From: Porodaedalea pini
Lineage: Eukaryota > Basidiomycota > Agaricomycetes > Hymenochaetales > Hymenochaetaceae
Assembly (NCBI GenBank): GCA_002794775.1
Contig: NBAY01000038.1
Span: 310,001-374,000 of the forward strand
Reading direction: 5' to 3'
Length of the DNA stretch: 64,000 bases
The first letter of the stretch is position 1. Every line of letters starts with the position of its first letter. This document shows positions 1 through 11,145 of the stretch, piece after piece. The notes beneath the pieces were generated by a model. The model had not been told where the DNA came from. It was given only the letters and a program-made list of their open reading frames with translations, and did no database searches. Made by a program: the position numbers and the translations under genes.

Positions 1-1
1 C

Positions 2-2428
2 GAACATCATGACAAACTCGTCCGACAAGTCCTGGAAGTGTTGCGAGCAAACAAGTTGTTCTTAAAGCCAGAAAAGTGCAGCTTCGCTCAAGAGACCGTG
101 AACTATCTTGGGCATATCCTCGGCAACGGACAGATTCGCATGGATCCAGCCAAAGTGGCGGGTGTAAAAGATTGGCCAGTGCCTAAGAACAAGAAAGAAC
201 TACAGTCTTTCCTTGGGTTCTGCAACTATTACCGCCGCTTCATCCTAGCATTCAGTCACTATGCGAAGCCCTTGACAGTGTTGACCGGAGATGTAGAGTG
301 GAAGTGGGAGGTGGAGCAACAGGAGGCCTTTGAACGTCTGAAACAGAAGCTCTGTGAAGAACCTGTACTCACAGTGCCTACTGATGACGGTCAATTTCGG
401 GTGGAGGCTGATTCGTCGCATTTCGCTAACGGCGCCATTCTGTCCCAATTCGTTGACGGAAAGTGGCATCCAATTGCATACCGATCGCAAGCGCTTAGCC
501 AAGCAGAGCGCAATTACGAAATCTATGACAAAGAGATGTTCGCGATCATGTGCGCACTGGATGACTGGCGACAATATCTTCTAGGGGCAACGCAAACCTT
601 CGAAATCTGGTCGGATCACCTCAACCTCCAGTATTTCCGAAAACCCCAGAAGATTAACCACTGACAAGCGAGATGGCTACAGGAGTTAGCGGACTACGAC
701 TTCAAACTGTTCCATAAACCAGGTGCCCTGATGACTAAGGCTGACCTCCTCTCGAGACGAGTGGATCATGAGAGGGGGGAGAACGACAATATCGACATTG
801 TTTTGCTCAAGCCGGACTTATTTGTAAACAAAACACTGCTAGAAGCGCTGGATGCAGACTTCGTTAAACGAATTAAAAGGGTACGAAACAACAGGGACAG
901 AGCAGTTGTGAAGGCGTTAGAGCGGAAGGAATGAGAGTGGGAGGAAGAAGAAGGGTTGTTGATGTGGAAGGGCAGGATCTACGTGCCGAAAGACCATAAA
1001 CTCCGAGAAGACATCATTCGAAACCATCACGACAGCACGCTTGCAGGACACCCAGGACGCTACAAGACCCATGAGTTGATCACACGCAACTACTGGTGGC
1101 CGGGAATCCAACGAGATGTTCGAATGTATGTCGAGGGATGTGATGCGTGCCAATGTACGAAGGCACACAGAGCGAAACCGCACAATCCTCTGAACCCAAA
1201 CGAGATCCCGAAAGGTCCTTGGGAAATCGTCACAGCAGACCTGATCGGCGAACTACCCGAGTCCAATGGGCATAACGCAATCTGTGTCTTCGTTGACAGG
1301 TTCAGTAAACAGGTGCATGCGATCCCTACCTCAGTGAGCATAATGTCGGAAGGAATGGCGAGGCTCTACCGGGATCATGTCTTCAGGCTACACGGCATAC
1401 CGTGCAAGTTTATTCATGACAGAGGATCACAGTTCGAGTCCAAATTCATGAACGAACTATACTGGTTACTGGGCATCGAGGGAAACCCGTCAACGGCATA
1501 TCACCCACAGACAGATGGTCAGACAGAACGGATAAACCAAGAGATTGAACAGTACCTTCGTCTCTTTGTTAACCACCATCAGTCGGACTGGGCGGAATGG
1601 CTTGCGCTAGCGGAATTCGCGTACAACGACAAAGAACAAATGTCGACAGGAGCGTCACCCTTTTTCGTCAACCATGGGAGACACCCATATAAGGGCACAA
1701 ATCCTAGACGCGAATCGACCAATGAGTCCGCTAAGCAGTTTGCCGACCGGATGGCCAAGATCAGGGAGGAAACCAAATCGGCATTAAAGCATGCGGCCGA
1801 AACTATGAAGCGCTTCTATGACAGGACGAAGGGAGAATCCATCGAGTATAAACCTGGGGAAAAGGTCATGCTCGAAGGAACTCACTTAAAGACAGATCGT
1901 CCTATGAAGAAGCTGGGAGATAAACGTTATGGGCCTTTCATTGTCGAAAAGAAAATCGGCACGTCAGCATATAGACTTAAACTTCCACGTACATGGAAAA
2001 AAGTCTATCCGGTTTTCAATGAAGTGCTCCTCTCCCCATACCACGAGCCGCAGTATACGTCGCAAAAGCAGGATCTTCCACCCCCGCCCGAAATCATTGA
2101 CGATGTGCCGGAATATGAGGTCGAAAAGGTTGTCGACTCCAAACTTGTGCGAGGGAAGCTCAAATACCTCGTACATTGGAAAGGGTATCCGAACGAAGAA
2201 CGCACCTGGGAGCCAATTGAGAATTTGACGAACTCTCAAGAGGCCATTGACGAATTTCATAAATCAACTCCCAGTGCTCCTCGCGCCCTCAACACCCTAG
2301 AGATGTCGCAGCTGAAGTTCCGACCCGTGTTTGAAATGACGGAGCCTGAGAGACAGAAAGGAGTGGCACAGTGGTGGGCCGGTAAGTTCCAGGGTAGGGA
2401 ACAAGGGCGATCGGGACGCTCGCCTTGA
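2..2428 (+). pseudogene. GypA pol: RT end, RNase H, integrase, chromodomain (two in-frame stops)
   Basis: One reading frame runs from base 2 to a stop at 2428, interrupted only by TGA at 662-664 and 932-934. Both fit a CGA arginine codon changed to TGA. Visible parts in order: RT thumb (FLKPEKC), RNase H with the acidic VEADSS motif near 400, the integrase zinc finger (His-His near 1030-1050, Cys-Cys near 1140-1150), the catalytic core (TADLIGE, HDRGSQF, TERINQE), and a C-terminal chromodomain at about 2110-2280 (YEVEKVVDSK, then YLVHWKGY and TWEP). The family makes a polyprotein that copies the element's RNA and inserts the cDNA; the chromodomain is known in chromoviruses to steer integration toward modified histones. 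The start is outside the window. The two stops should inactivate this copy. Confidence 0.9.
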
Positions 2429-2440
2429 AGGGGAGGGTCA

Positions 2441-2863
2441 TGTCATGGACGCTTTTTAAATTATCTTATCTTATCATATCTTATCCATCCATCACTAATC
2501 ACGCTTATTCCTGCTTACTCATTATTCATTACGCTCCTTCTCGCACTATCCTTACTCGCTGACCGATCCTATGATTTCATTATTCTATGAAGTTCCACGA
2601 CGTTCTATCATCTATCCTTATGTAGTAGTTAATTCCCTGGTCCGTGCGCAGCCGCTGAAGGGTATATAAGTAGGTAGTCCTCCTGTACTTATCCCCTAGT
2701 TTCGACCTGGTCAATTCTACCTGGCTACGTCCAGAAGCTGCTCCTTATCTCCGCGCTGTGTCAGTTCCCCCTGGCTCACCGCTCTCTCTCTTGTCTCCCT
2801 CCTCTCTGACTGAGTTCCGCGCGACCCGGCTACCATTTGCGTACCCGTAGTCCGTCGCTGACA
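2441..2863 (+). repeat. 3' LTR of GypA
   Basis: It begins TGTCATGG directly after the purine-rich tract that follows the pol stop, and ends CTGACA, giving the usual TG...CA termini with a short inverted repeat (TGTCA/TGACA). About 423 bp. A TATATAA box lies at 2663-2669, which would serve as the element's promoter in the 5' LTR. The 5' partner is outside the window. Confidence 0.75.
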
Positions 2864-2864
2864 G

Positions 2865-3674
2865 GAGATATCCAAGGACGCAATAGAAAAGGAAGGCAGA
2901 CCATGGGTGAACAAATGGTATCACTCATTCAATGCATACCACCAGCTTGACATATCGGTGTGGATGACATTCTGGAAAAAAATAGCCATTGGCGATAATG
3001 TCACCAAGACATGGACTAGTAAACAAACAGGCAAAGAAATGATGAGAGAATATCAGGAGTTTGATGCAGATGAACTCAATGTCTGGCTTGCCACCCTGCC
3101 AGGCTATGTGGCAATGCTGTGTGCATGGGTGAGACAACTTCAGGGCAAACAAGACAGATTCGCAGTAGTCGCCAAGACCATCCATGACAGCTTTCTTGAG
3201 CTCAAAAATGTCTATGCAAATCGTGACGATACCCTACAACCCATCAAACTTCAATGTTTGATCGCAAAAGTCCATGCCATTGGGGAGGAGGACTGGCTTC
3301 ACTATGTACAGCATGCTACAATGCAAATCGAGGGAACTTTGAAGGAGTTGGAAGGAAAAATTAATGATGCTATGTTCACTCGTGCTATGCTTGCACAAAA
3401 GCAACAGTTGTACATAATCTTGGTAGATGACTGGGAGCTTCGTGAGAATAGGAATTCATATGTGCACCCAAGCTCCCTGCCAGATGAAACTTTGAAACAT
3501 CTTTGGGAACATGCAGTGTGTGAGGCCAAAACAAAGTTTCCGAGCCATGGGAGGGACCTAGAAACACTGCTCGGTATGGTGACAACTGATTTCACAAATC
3601 TTGAAGTCCACACCACTGTGGCACCCATGGACCTGCTGCTTGCAGCTGCCATGCCTCAGCAGGCTCAACAGTAA
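2865..3674 (+). CDS. Unrecognised protein, 5' end cut by the GypA LTR
   Basis: I do not recognise this protein. The frame is open from the base pair after the LTR to TAA at 3672-3674, about 269 codons, with no ATG in the first stretch (the first codons read EISKDAIEKEGRPWVNKWYH). An ORF that stays open right up to a retroelement boundary suggests the element landed inside a longer gene and removed or displaced the true start. The protein is rich in Trp, Tyr and acidic residues, contains no obvious membrane segment, and ends in an Ala/Gln-rich tail (LLLAAAMPQQAQQ). There is no internal stop, unlike the decayed elements around it. It might be a lineage-specific fungal protein or part of another mobile element; its expression is unknown. 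Confidence 0.5.
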   Translation, partial: EISKDAIEKEGRPWVNKWYHSFNAYHQLDISVWMTFWKKIAIGDNVTKTWTSKQTGKEMMREYQEFDADELNVWLATLPGYVAMLCAWVRQLQGKQDRFAVVAKTIHDSFLELKNVYANRDDTLQPIKLQCLIAKVHAIGEEDWLHYVQHATMQIEGTLKELEGKINDAMFTRAMLAQKQQLYIILVDDWELRENRNSYVHPSSLPDETLKHLWEHAVCEAKTKFPSHGRDLETLLGMVTTDFTNLEVHTTVAPMDLLLAAAMPQQAQQ

Positions 3675-3878
3675 ATTATTCCTCTCCTTGGTTTCATGAC
3701 TTTGCTTTTGTTCTTTATGCAAACATTTCCTTCATCTTATGTAGTCTGCTTGTAACAGTGATTGAAAAGTGAACAAATGACAATTTAGAGCTTATTTATA
3801 AATCTATATATCCCTAGCAGTCCTAGCCAATTCACCTGAGCACATTGTCAGAGGATTTCACTTGAGAATTGAGGGTAG

Positions 3879-5087
3879 CTATGCACCAGGGCCAGCGGAC
3901 ATACCCGCAGTGTTGGTAGAAGGCTCAACAGTCATTTGCACTAATCGACATAATCTCTCCATAAAGCTGTGCATACACCACAACATCTCCTCCTTCTTCT
4001 GGAAGGGCAAGTTGTCAAAGTCAAGTTTTGAGTAGCAAGAAGGCCAATTCAATTGGATTGAAATCTGGAGAGTATGCAGGAAGGAATTCAAGCTTCATGC
4101 CGCTAGACATGTGATTACAGAATGCATCAGTGCTGGAGCGATGCACGGGAGGAAAAAGCACTGCACCTGGATTCGATCAACTCGCAAATTTCATTCAACT
4201 TGTGGATAGCACAGTTGTCCATGACAATGACTGAGTTTGGTCCTGGAAAAGGTTCCATATGATTGAGGAGATGTGTGATGAAAGTGGTAAAGGATTCTAT
4301 ATTGAATGAGCCTTCCAATATGACACAGTCAAGCATTCCGTCAAGAGAGATTGCTGGAAGGATTGAATACCTGGAGGAAGTTTGACATATGACACCCTGA
4401 GGTATGACGGGACTACGCGTACCTCTTTCCCCTGGCGAAAAACTGTTTGTGGCTGGCTTGATGCCTGCGTAAAGCCCATGCCTTTTTTCTCAAGAAAGTG
4501 CAACAGTCACAAGCACTTTTGTCAATGAACATGAGCTGTTCAGCTTTGTATTTCTCACCAATTTTGAGACAATATTGTATTTGTGCAGTCTCACTGTGTT
4601 TGCGTGCCTTCTTTGAAATCTTCGACCAGGTTGGATTTGGGCTCAACTAGTTGAAAACGAAAGACCATACCCTTTTCATAGTGAATCCAGCCCATTCCAA
4701 CATCCTCCATATCGTAGAGTCTAAAACATATTTACCAGAAGATGTGCCGAGCTTCTACCTCAGCTCATCAAGAAATAGGTCCCTGCGTTGATCGACTGAA
4801 CTGAGGAGATACTGGTGGCAAATAGAATCCTGATGAGCAATGTCTATCAGCACTGGCACACTACACCTCACCTGTACATCCAGATAGTCCAACAGCTTTG
4901 GCCAGCCAGTCCTCTTTCCATCTCTCTCAATGCCCCCAGTAGCCTCCCAGTCTTTTATGATCCGATAGATTGTTCGACGATTGATGTCTGTCAACACAGA
5001 AAGATGGTCCATGGTGAACTCATTGGATTGGTGCAGCTTGAAGAGAATGGATCATGCATCGTTTGAGAGGGCCTTGCCATGCATCAT
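3879..5087 (-). pseudogene. Tc1/mariner-type DDE transposase, broken
   Basis: Starting at ATG 5085-5087 (MMHGKALSNDA), the frame shows an N-terminal helix-turn-helix (LTDINRRTIYRIIKDWEATGG, about 4940-5000), then the three catalytic blocks of the IS630/Tc1 family: FIDKSACD (first Asp, about 4520-4545), SVIVMDNCAIHK (second Asp, about 4200-4235), and YSPDFNPIEL (third acidic block, about 4045-4080). Breaks: TGA at 5052-5054, further nonsense codons near 4754 and 4648, a break after RGKRYA near 4413, and a frameshift between the YSPDFNPIEL block (4021-4098 in its own frame) and the C-terminal tail. The family cuts and pastes DNA at TA sites; this copy cannot make the enzyme. Confidence 0.85.
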
Positions 5088-6064
5088 TGTGGTGGGAGAG
5101 AAGGGTGTTTTCGTGGTGAATGTGTTCACGTGCCAACCCCTAATCTGCATATACCACTGACCATTGTAGCACACCAACCTCTCTTCAGTGAAGCCATCTG
5201 CTCTTCTGTCTAGACTATGGGTGACAATGGTTATGCCTTGCTCTTGACCAAGAAGAGGCTGCCAGCTGTTGCTGTTCTGGATCTGAAAGGACATCTTTGA
5301 GTCTGTTTGCATGAACATACACTTGTGTATCTACTAGTGGTCCTGCATGGCAGATACACTCACCTGGTATGCCAGTGAGATATCTGTGGCCATCTCTTCT
5401 TGAGATGGAGCAGTACTTATGAAGCAACACATTGTTCCCAACTTCTATACTTCAGATGTGCAGGCAGCACATGGTGCTATGGTGCGCAGGTCAAAAATAA
5501 ATTACCACTACAGTGTCAAATCAAGGCAGAGGGGCCTCCAAATAACCCAGGCTGTAGTAGATAGGATTGTCTATGTAGTGCAAGAAGTTTTGTATTTTTA
5601 CCTGTCAAATTGGCAGAGCTGTATGAAATGGACTGTCCAAACCTGGGTGAGAGCAGATGTCTGAAGAACAGAAACATCCCCATTACACCATGAATAGTGC
5701 ACAGAATGACACCAAACTTATGCATAGGATTGCCATACATGTGAACCTAATTTACAGGTGGAGAAAAAAAAATTACAGGATGAGAGGAAAGGGATATGAT
5801 TTTTGCATATAGTGAGGGTGAGGTGTTGAAACAGGGCTGGTCAACATTGTTTGACTTATTTTGACAAACATATTCATCTAACCTCAGATATTTTTACAGA
5901 TTCGGATTTGGATGAGCAAGTACATTTTTTTGAGTGCTTAATGAACATGTATCGTGAGGAATTGACACAGTAAATCGTCATTTACTCGAATTTCGGCAGT
6001 TATGCCGCAAGACGCATCAAAACCACATGAATCTGATGTGTGACAATACTTCTGAAAAGGGCAG
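3879..6064 (-). mobile_element. Degenerate Tc1/mariner-type (IS630-like) DNA transposon
   Basis: A minus-strand transposase relic fills 3879-5087. The sequence from there to 6064 looks like the element's terminal region: its last bases (read inward on the minus strand, CTGCCCTTTTCAGAAGT) match the end of the palindromic elements at 9663 and 38154 (CTGCCCTTTTCATAAGT in the first), and the adjoining 200-300 bp are recognisably similar by eye. TA at 6065-6066 fits the TA target of this superfamily. I could not find the opposite terminus, so 3879 is only the end of the coding relic. Confidence 0.6.
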
Positions 6065-6066
6065 TA

Positions 6067-7680
6067 AGAATTTCAGGCTTTAGGTGGCCCTTTCTTATAC
6101 TTTGTACACTCCAGTCAAGGACTTTCGGAGTCAAGTAGATGGAAACTTGATGTGTTGAAAGTCATGTGACCAAGTCAGATCACACTCAGACCAGTTCAAT
6201 GAAACCTGTTGAATTGTTTTACAAGCAAATACTCAACCAATTTTCTTGAAATTTCGTACACACTATATTATTGCAGCTACAGATTCACCATATTTTTTGC
6301 TTGAATATTGTGTGGTTTGTTTTGTAAATATTGTGGCAAACAAATTTCAAAGTAGTGCAGATCATTACTTTCTCAGGACTGTTTGACTCATATAACTTCA
6401 CATATTCTGCAGCAAAGCATACAATTTTTTTTGTGACAGTGTTTTATGCTAATTACCGGTAGAGTCTATTAGTATAGTTTTCTGAGATTAAAAAGCTTTT
6501 GTTGTTGTGTTATAGGTGGGGTGATGCAAGGACCGGTGGTGGTGCAAGGACCGGTCCAAGACTGTATATAGCACTCTTACATACATCCAGTAGCCTGAAT
6601 CGGAATTGGAAGAGAAAAAACTGAGCGAAGGGGTAAGCAAGCAAAAACAAGAGGAAGAGAAGAGAGGGAGAGGAGTCCGAACTGGTATCATGCTGATGTG
6701 CTTACGAGCTTGTTCTTATGCATGGTGCGATTGCGCACTGGCGCTCAACTTGCTAATTCGCTTCAGTTCTTTCTTGCTTCCTCCGGTCATCGCATTGTGT
6801 CGCCCGCCGCATCTGTACTTTCTGCTGAGCTCGTGTCCGTGTCCCCGTTCGCATTTCCTGCTATGGGCTGGAGGTTTGTAGAGCGGCACATTGTCGCCAA
6901 GGCGTTACCATCTACATCCTTGTCTCCTTGTTCCTCTACAACCACAATCTTTCACCCCCTCTGTTAATGCCCGCAGCAGAGGTTATCCCTGACGAGGCTC
7001 CTTTTCAGTCTCAAAACTCGTCTTCTAGCTCGCCCGACTGCGTGGTACGGGCCGGCTTGTTGATGCGCGAAGAGAAGCTCCAAGGAAGCGCAGATGAAAT
7101 TTGGGAGCCTAGGTATTGAAATGAGTCCCCGATAAGTCAAGATACGATTGTCCTCGGAGACTCGCGCACATTCAACCACTGGTCTTTTGTTTGTGATCTT
7201 TGCAACTGTACATACCTCGCCCAAGATTCGAGATCAAGTTAGGAAGGAAGGAGTTGATTGACACTTTGATGACAACAAATATAATCGAATTTAGCTATGT
7301 GAAAAGATGATATCGCGAGGATTATGTTTATGTTGTTTCAGCTAGAAAAGTCGTATTCAGACAATGAAAGGTGGGTGGGGTTCGAGACTACGTGATTAAG
7401 AAAACATAAGAATGGATATAATATATCACGTGCATTAGGACCCCAAATGTTATCTCTCTTTAAAGTTTCATTAATATTGTCCGAATATGACTTTTCCGGT
7501 AGAATTCTAGGAATAACATCAACACGGCGAATATTAATCCTTCCTTATTCCCTCTTTTCTCACGGATGTTTGTTGTGCTTCTTCCGATGCGGGCTTCGCT
7601 GACCACTGACACGCAATCACGCTGACCTTCAGAGAAAGGTTTGTGATGCTAATACTGTCAATGGATACCGTATAATTTAC
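6067..7680. other. No recognisable gene
   Basis: AT-rich to about 6500, then a more CpG-rich block (6600-7250) with short overlapping ORFs on both strands, none with a recognisable domain or convincing introns. A short direct repeat (TGCAAGGACCGGT, twice between 6523 and 6560) precedes a TATATA motif near 6566. The CpG retention suggests single-copy host DNA, perhaps the upstream region of the NmrA-like gene. I see nothing more. Confidence 0.4.
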
Positions 7681-7688
7681 TATAAATA
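7681..7688 (+). promoter_or_regulatory. Likely TATA box of the NmrA-like gene
   Basis: TATAAATA lies 40 bp upstream of the chosen ATG at 7728, within an AT-rich stretch; no other ATG lies between. The spacing would allow only a short 5' leader. Confidence 0.5.
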
Positions 7689-7727
7689 CAGGCAGTATTA
7701 TCGCGACGAAAAGCGACCATCCTTACC

Positions 7728-8851
7728 ATGAGCAGAACTTCAGTCTTGATCATTGGTGCGACAGGGAAAGCTGGAGGAAGCCTCGTTGACGGGCTGCTGC
7801 CGGAACCAGATTTCGTGGGTTTCTACTATGCACTCGCTTTTGTCCAAGAAACTGACTGACCCCGGCTCACTAGCGCGTCGTCGCCACCATCCGTACCTCG
7901 TCTTTACAGAAGCCAGCGGTGGCGGATCTAAAGTCTCGGGGCGTGGAGATTCGAAAATTCGACATAGGAACTGCCACAGAAGAACAGCTCGTAGCACTGC
8001 TCAAGGACATCGACATCGTCCTCTCGGCCATCGAATATACCCAGTTGCATTTACAGTATCCGCTCATTGATGCAGCGAAGAAGGCGGGTGTCAAGCGGTT
8101 TATTCCGTGCGATTGGGCTCCCGCGTGCAAGCGTGGAGTTCGAACGCTTCATAATGAGGTAGGATCGTTGTCGTTTTCTCACTTTCTGCCAGACGACTAC
8201 TATTCTTACAATATTTCTTATATTAGAAACTTGATATTCACAATTACATATACAAAGTGGGGATTGGGTACACGTTCATCGACTGTGCCATGTGGTACGT
8301 CCTCTGAACTGGGTCGGCCAGTCTCTATTTGGTGGTGACAATGTTGAGATTCTGCAAGGTTTTTGCTTCCCATAGTCGGCTCAGGCAAGCCAGGAGTGTA
8401 CAAGACAGGATTGCCTCCTATCTTGGAGGAGCTCCCTAAGCATATAACCGGCACCGGCAACGTGAAGAACGCCTTCATCGATTTACAGGACATGGGCCGC
8501 TTCGTCCCCCACATCCTTCGGGACTCCCGCACTCTCAACCGCTACATCTTCTTATGGTCCGAAGAATTGACACAAAACGAGATTATTGATACTGCGAAAC
8601 GTATTTCCGGCAAGGAGATCACTCCGATCCATGTGAGCGAGGAAGAAGTGTTGGCGAATATGAAGGCAACCCAAGGCGCGGAGTATACGGTCTGGGAATA
8701 TTCGCTGAGTATGTATATTCGTGGCGACAATACGATAGAAAATGCGAAGAAAGCGGAGTTTGGAGGGGCGCTGGATGCGAAGGAGCTTTACCCAGACTTG
8801 AAGCTGTGTTCTCTGGAGGAGCACGCTAGGGAGTTCTATCGTGAGCAGTAG
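7728..8851 (+). CDS. NmrA-like / isoflavone-reductase-type NAD(P)-binding protein, four exons
   Basis: Exons 7728-7814, 7874-8158, 8227-8294 and 8359-8851 join into a 310-residue protein with no internal stop, the usual length for this family. Introns are 59, 68 and 64 bp, GT-AG; the third (GTACGT donor, CAAG acceptor, internal GTGAC branch-like site) is the only choice I found that keeps the frame and restores the expected CAMWFLLPIVG junction. The N terminus has the Rossmann motif IGATGKAGGS (GxxGxxG) followed after strand two by TIRTSS, the usual position of an NADP(H)-contacting Arg. Later the GVKRFIPCDW, GIGYTFID and TQNEI motifs are typical of NmrA-like/aromatic alcohol reductase proteins. 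It is probably a cytosolic reductase or redox-sensing protein; the substrate cannot be told. It converges on the MFS gene with about 180 bp between. Confidence 0.88.
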
Positions 8852-9034
8852 TGTAATCAAATTCAATGTCACATAGCCGTCCCCATGGTAAACTCATCGG
8901 TCATCTGGGTTCAGGAAAATCTCCACCACATAAGCGAAAATAACCCTCACTCACCGAATGAACAGACTTGTTTTTACGCGGTTGTTGCTAATTAGATTTC
9001 CAAAGTGAACACTGTTACCAAAAATCATCCTCTC

Positions 9035-10815
9035 TTATCTGAGTCCCGAGACCTCTTCAGCTTGTCGAGAAGGACTTAGGATGGCGTGCGACGAGACTGC
9101 GCGATCTTCCCAAGGATATACTATCCGCGAAGAATTGTGAAGTAGCAGTATATAAACAAACAGTCGTTTTATACTCGCCATCGGAATGCCTGTCAGGATG
9201 CAGAACGCAGTCACAGCCGCCAGCATGCCTAGGAAAGATAGCATTGAGCGTGAGCCAAAGGCCTGCGGGCCATGGGGAAAAGCGCATGAACCGAAAGTAC
9301 GGAGTACGAGTTTGCATTCCGCTATCAGGCAGCTGTTTATCGCCGTCGCTCCTATGCACTGGCCATCACTCTGGAGGAAACGAGAATTAATTTTCAACTG
9401 CCTTTAAGTTTCAGAATAGTAGTGGCTTACGATCATAGAGTACATGACGACAGATCTCACTTCAGATAAAGCTAGCTTGGAAAAGATAAACTTGAAAAGG
9501 TGAAAGTACTGACTCTAAGGAAGTCCTTTTGACTGCATGATAGTCTACGAACATGTAGCCTCGATGTTAGCAATAGATCTCCCGTACACCAGCTAAAGAG
9601 GCATGAAATTATACTGACACATCCAACAAATCCGGCAATGTCCAGTACGAATATCGGAATTACTGCCCTTTTCATAAGTCCTGCGACACGTGCATGGGTT
9701 AGCCGCAGCTGAGCCAAAATGTCGAAAAATTAGAATGAATGCCTATTTTCTCTGTGAATTCTGCACAGTACCTGCTCATTAAGTACTCAAAAAAAAAGGC
9801 ACAGTTCTCAGGAGAAGAAATATATAAAATATGGAGCAATAAATTGACTGTGTAGGCAGGTGTAGATCAAACAAGTGCAGCTGGTCTGTTCTCTCACCCA
9901 TTTCCACTGAGATTCAAAAATTATGGCTCCCCTACATCTACCTATAAAATTCTTTCCTGTGTCTTTAAATTAAGTATATGACTATACCAACATCTGCTGA
10001 AAGTTTGAAGCCAATCCATTCAGTATTCATGGTGCAGTAGCAAGATTTGTGTTCCACTTCAAGCTCTTTCCACCCTCCTTTTCTCACAACAGGTCTTGCA
10101 GAGTAGAACACAAATCTTGCTACTGCACCATGAATACTGAATGGATTGGCTTCAAACTTGCAGCAGATGTTGGTATAGTCATATACTTAATTTAAAGACA
10201 CAGGAAAGAATTTTATAGGTAGATGTAGGGGAGCCATAATTTTTGAATCTCAGTGGAAATGGGTGAGAGAACAGACCAGCTGCACTTGTTTGATCTACAC
10301 CTGCCTACACAGTCAATTTATTGCTCCATATTTTATATATTTCTTCTCCTGAGAACTGTGCCTTTTTTTTTGAGTACTTAATGAGTAGGTACTGTGCAGA
10401 ATTCACAGAGAAAATAGGCATTCATTCTAATTTTTTGACATTTTGGCTCAGCCGTGGCTAACCCATGCACATGTCGCAGGACTTATGAAAATGGCTGTAA
10501 CAGGAACAACCAAATTTCTGGCTTGTGAATGCCTTTGCTCTGCCTGGCAATGCATTTGACGGACCAATCAGACAATTTAATGCAATATTTCAAGGATTCT
10601 TTGTGGCTCAGAATGGGGAATGCGCAGAACATGCACAGCCCAGCAACGGCAGTGCCAAGGACAGATCCAATGAAGGGTCCAATGGAAACGAGGCCAATGC
10701 TACTGAAGACAAGGGTCAGATGCCTTTCATAGTGACTGAATGAATTTGTCCTATGTTGTTACATTGAAAAAGTACGGAGCGCTGCCAAACACTAGCGAGT
10801 ATATAATGGAGACGA
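9035..10815 (-). pseudogene. MFS transporter, C-terminal half (TM7 onward), split from its N-terminal half
   Basis: Read on the minus strand from a likely acceptor (CTGCAG, exon start 10815): a membrane segment (SIIYSLVFGSAPYFFNV), TAG, then GLVSIGPFIGSVLG, the loop ARQSKGIHKPEIWLF, then, across the palindromic insertion, IPIFVLDIAGFVG, and near the end SMLSFLGMLAAVTAFCILTG. These fit TM7-TM12 of fungal major facilitator transporters, including the family's R/K-x-KGI-x-xPE loop. Removing the insert with one TA copy restores the frame exactly (...LFLLIPIF...). The rest of the gene is at 59981-61874, same strand and complementary content, so one gene was interrupted by the 48-kb GypB composite. 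TM9-TM11 are poorly preserved. The protein would have been a plasma-membrane drug/solute proton antiporter. Confidence 0.7.
9663..10497. mobile_element. Pal1: palindromic foldback element with TA target duplication
   Basis: A near-perfect inverted repeat of about 391 bp per arm (9663-10053 and 10106-10497) around a ~52-bp loop (10054-10105). It is flanked by TA on both sides (9661-9662, 10498-10499). Ends read CTGCCCTTTTCATAAG and, from the other side, CAGCCATTTTCATAAG. It has no coding capacity. It interrupts the MFS gene between LFL and IPIF. The ends match the terminal region of the mariner-type element at 3.9-6.06 kb, so it is probably a non-autonomous derivative moved by such a transposase. 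Confidence 0.9.
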
Positions 10816-11145
10816 CTGCAGTACGAAGTAAAAGAAAGTCTCTTCTGAGTAAATATGAAAACTCACTGACAAGCCATCTTTATATGAGGCCTCAGTGCCT
10901 CAGGGGGTATGATGACAGAGCAGTGGTCAAGTACATGGCACATACCAAAAGGAAGCTGTATAGGTGGAATTCTGGGAGGTGGTGGGTTTAAGCCCTCAAT
11001 GAAACAAATGCGTCTAAGGCTGTAATGGTTGTGGAAAATGACCCTGGCAGGCAGTCTAACCAGACTGGCCTGCAAAACACAACAGGCCAGCAACAAGGGG
11101 GGGAGCCCAGGGATCTGGCCTCCTGAGGGCTTGGCATTGAACCTG

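Larger units (their letters stand above)
1..2863 (+). mobile_element. GypA: 3' part of a Ty3/gypsy chromovirus, cut by the window edge
   Basis: The left end of the window begins inside the reverse transcriptase of a plus-strand LTR retrotransposon. Reading rightwards it has the end of RT, RNase H, integrase and a chromodomain, then a purine-rich tract (about 2428-2437) and a 3' LTR. It is a different lineage from the GypC family further right: protein and LTR are clearly diverged and the codons are still CpG-rich. Only the 3' boundary is visible, so the target-site duplication cannot be tested; the 5 bp after the LTR are GGAGA (2864-2868). Confidence 0.9.

Noticed and set aside
6606..7224. 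Overlapping ORFs of 60-90 codons on both strands as a gene
   Set aside because: No domain, no consistent exon structure, and open frames on both strands as expected for CpG-rich DNA.
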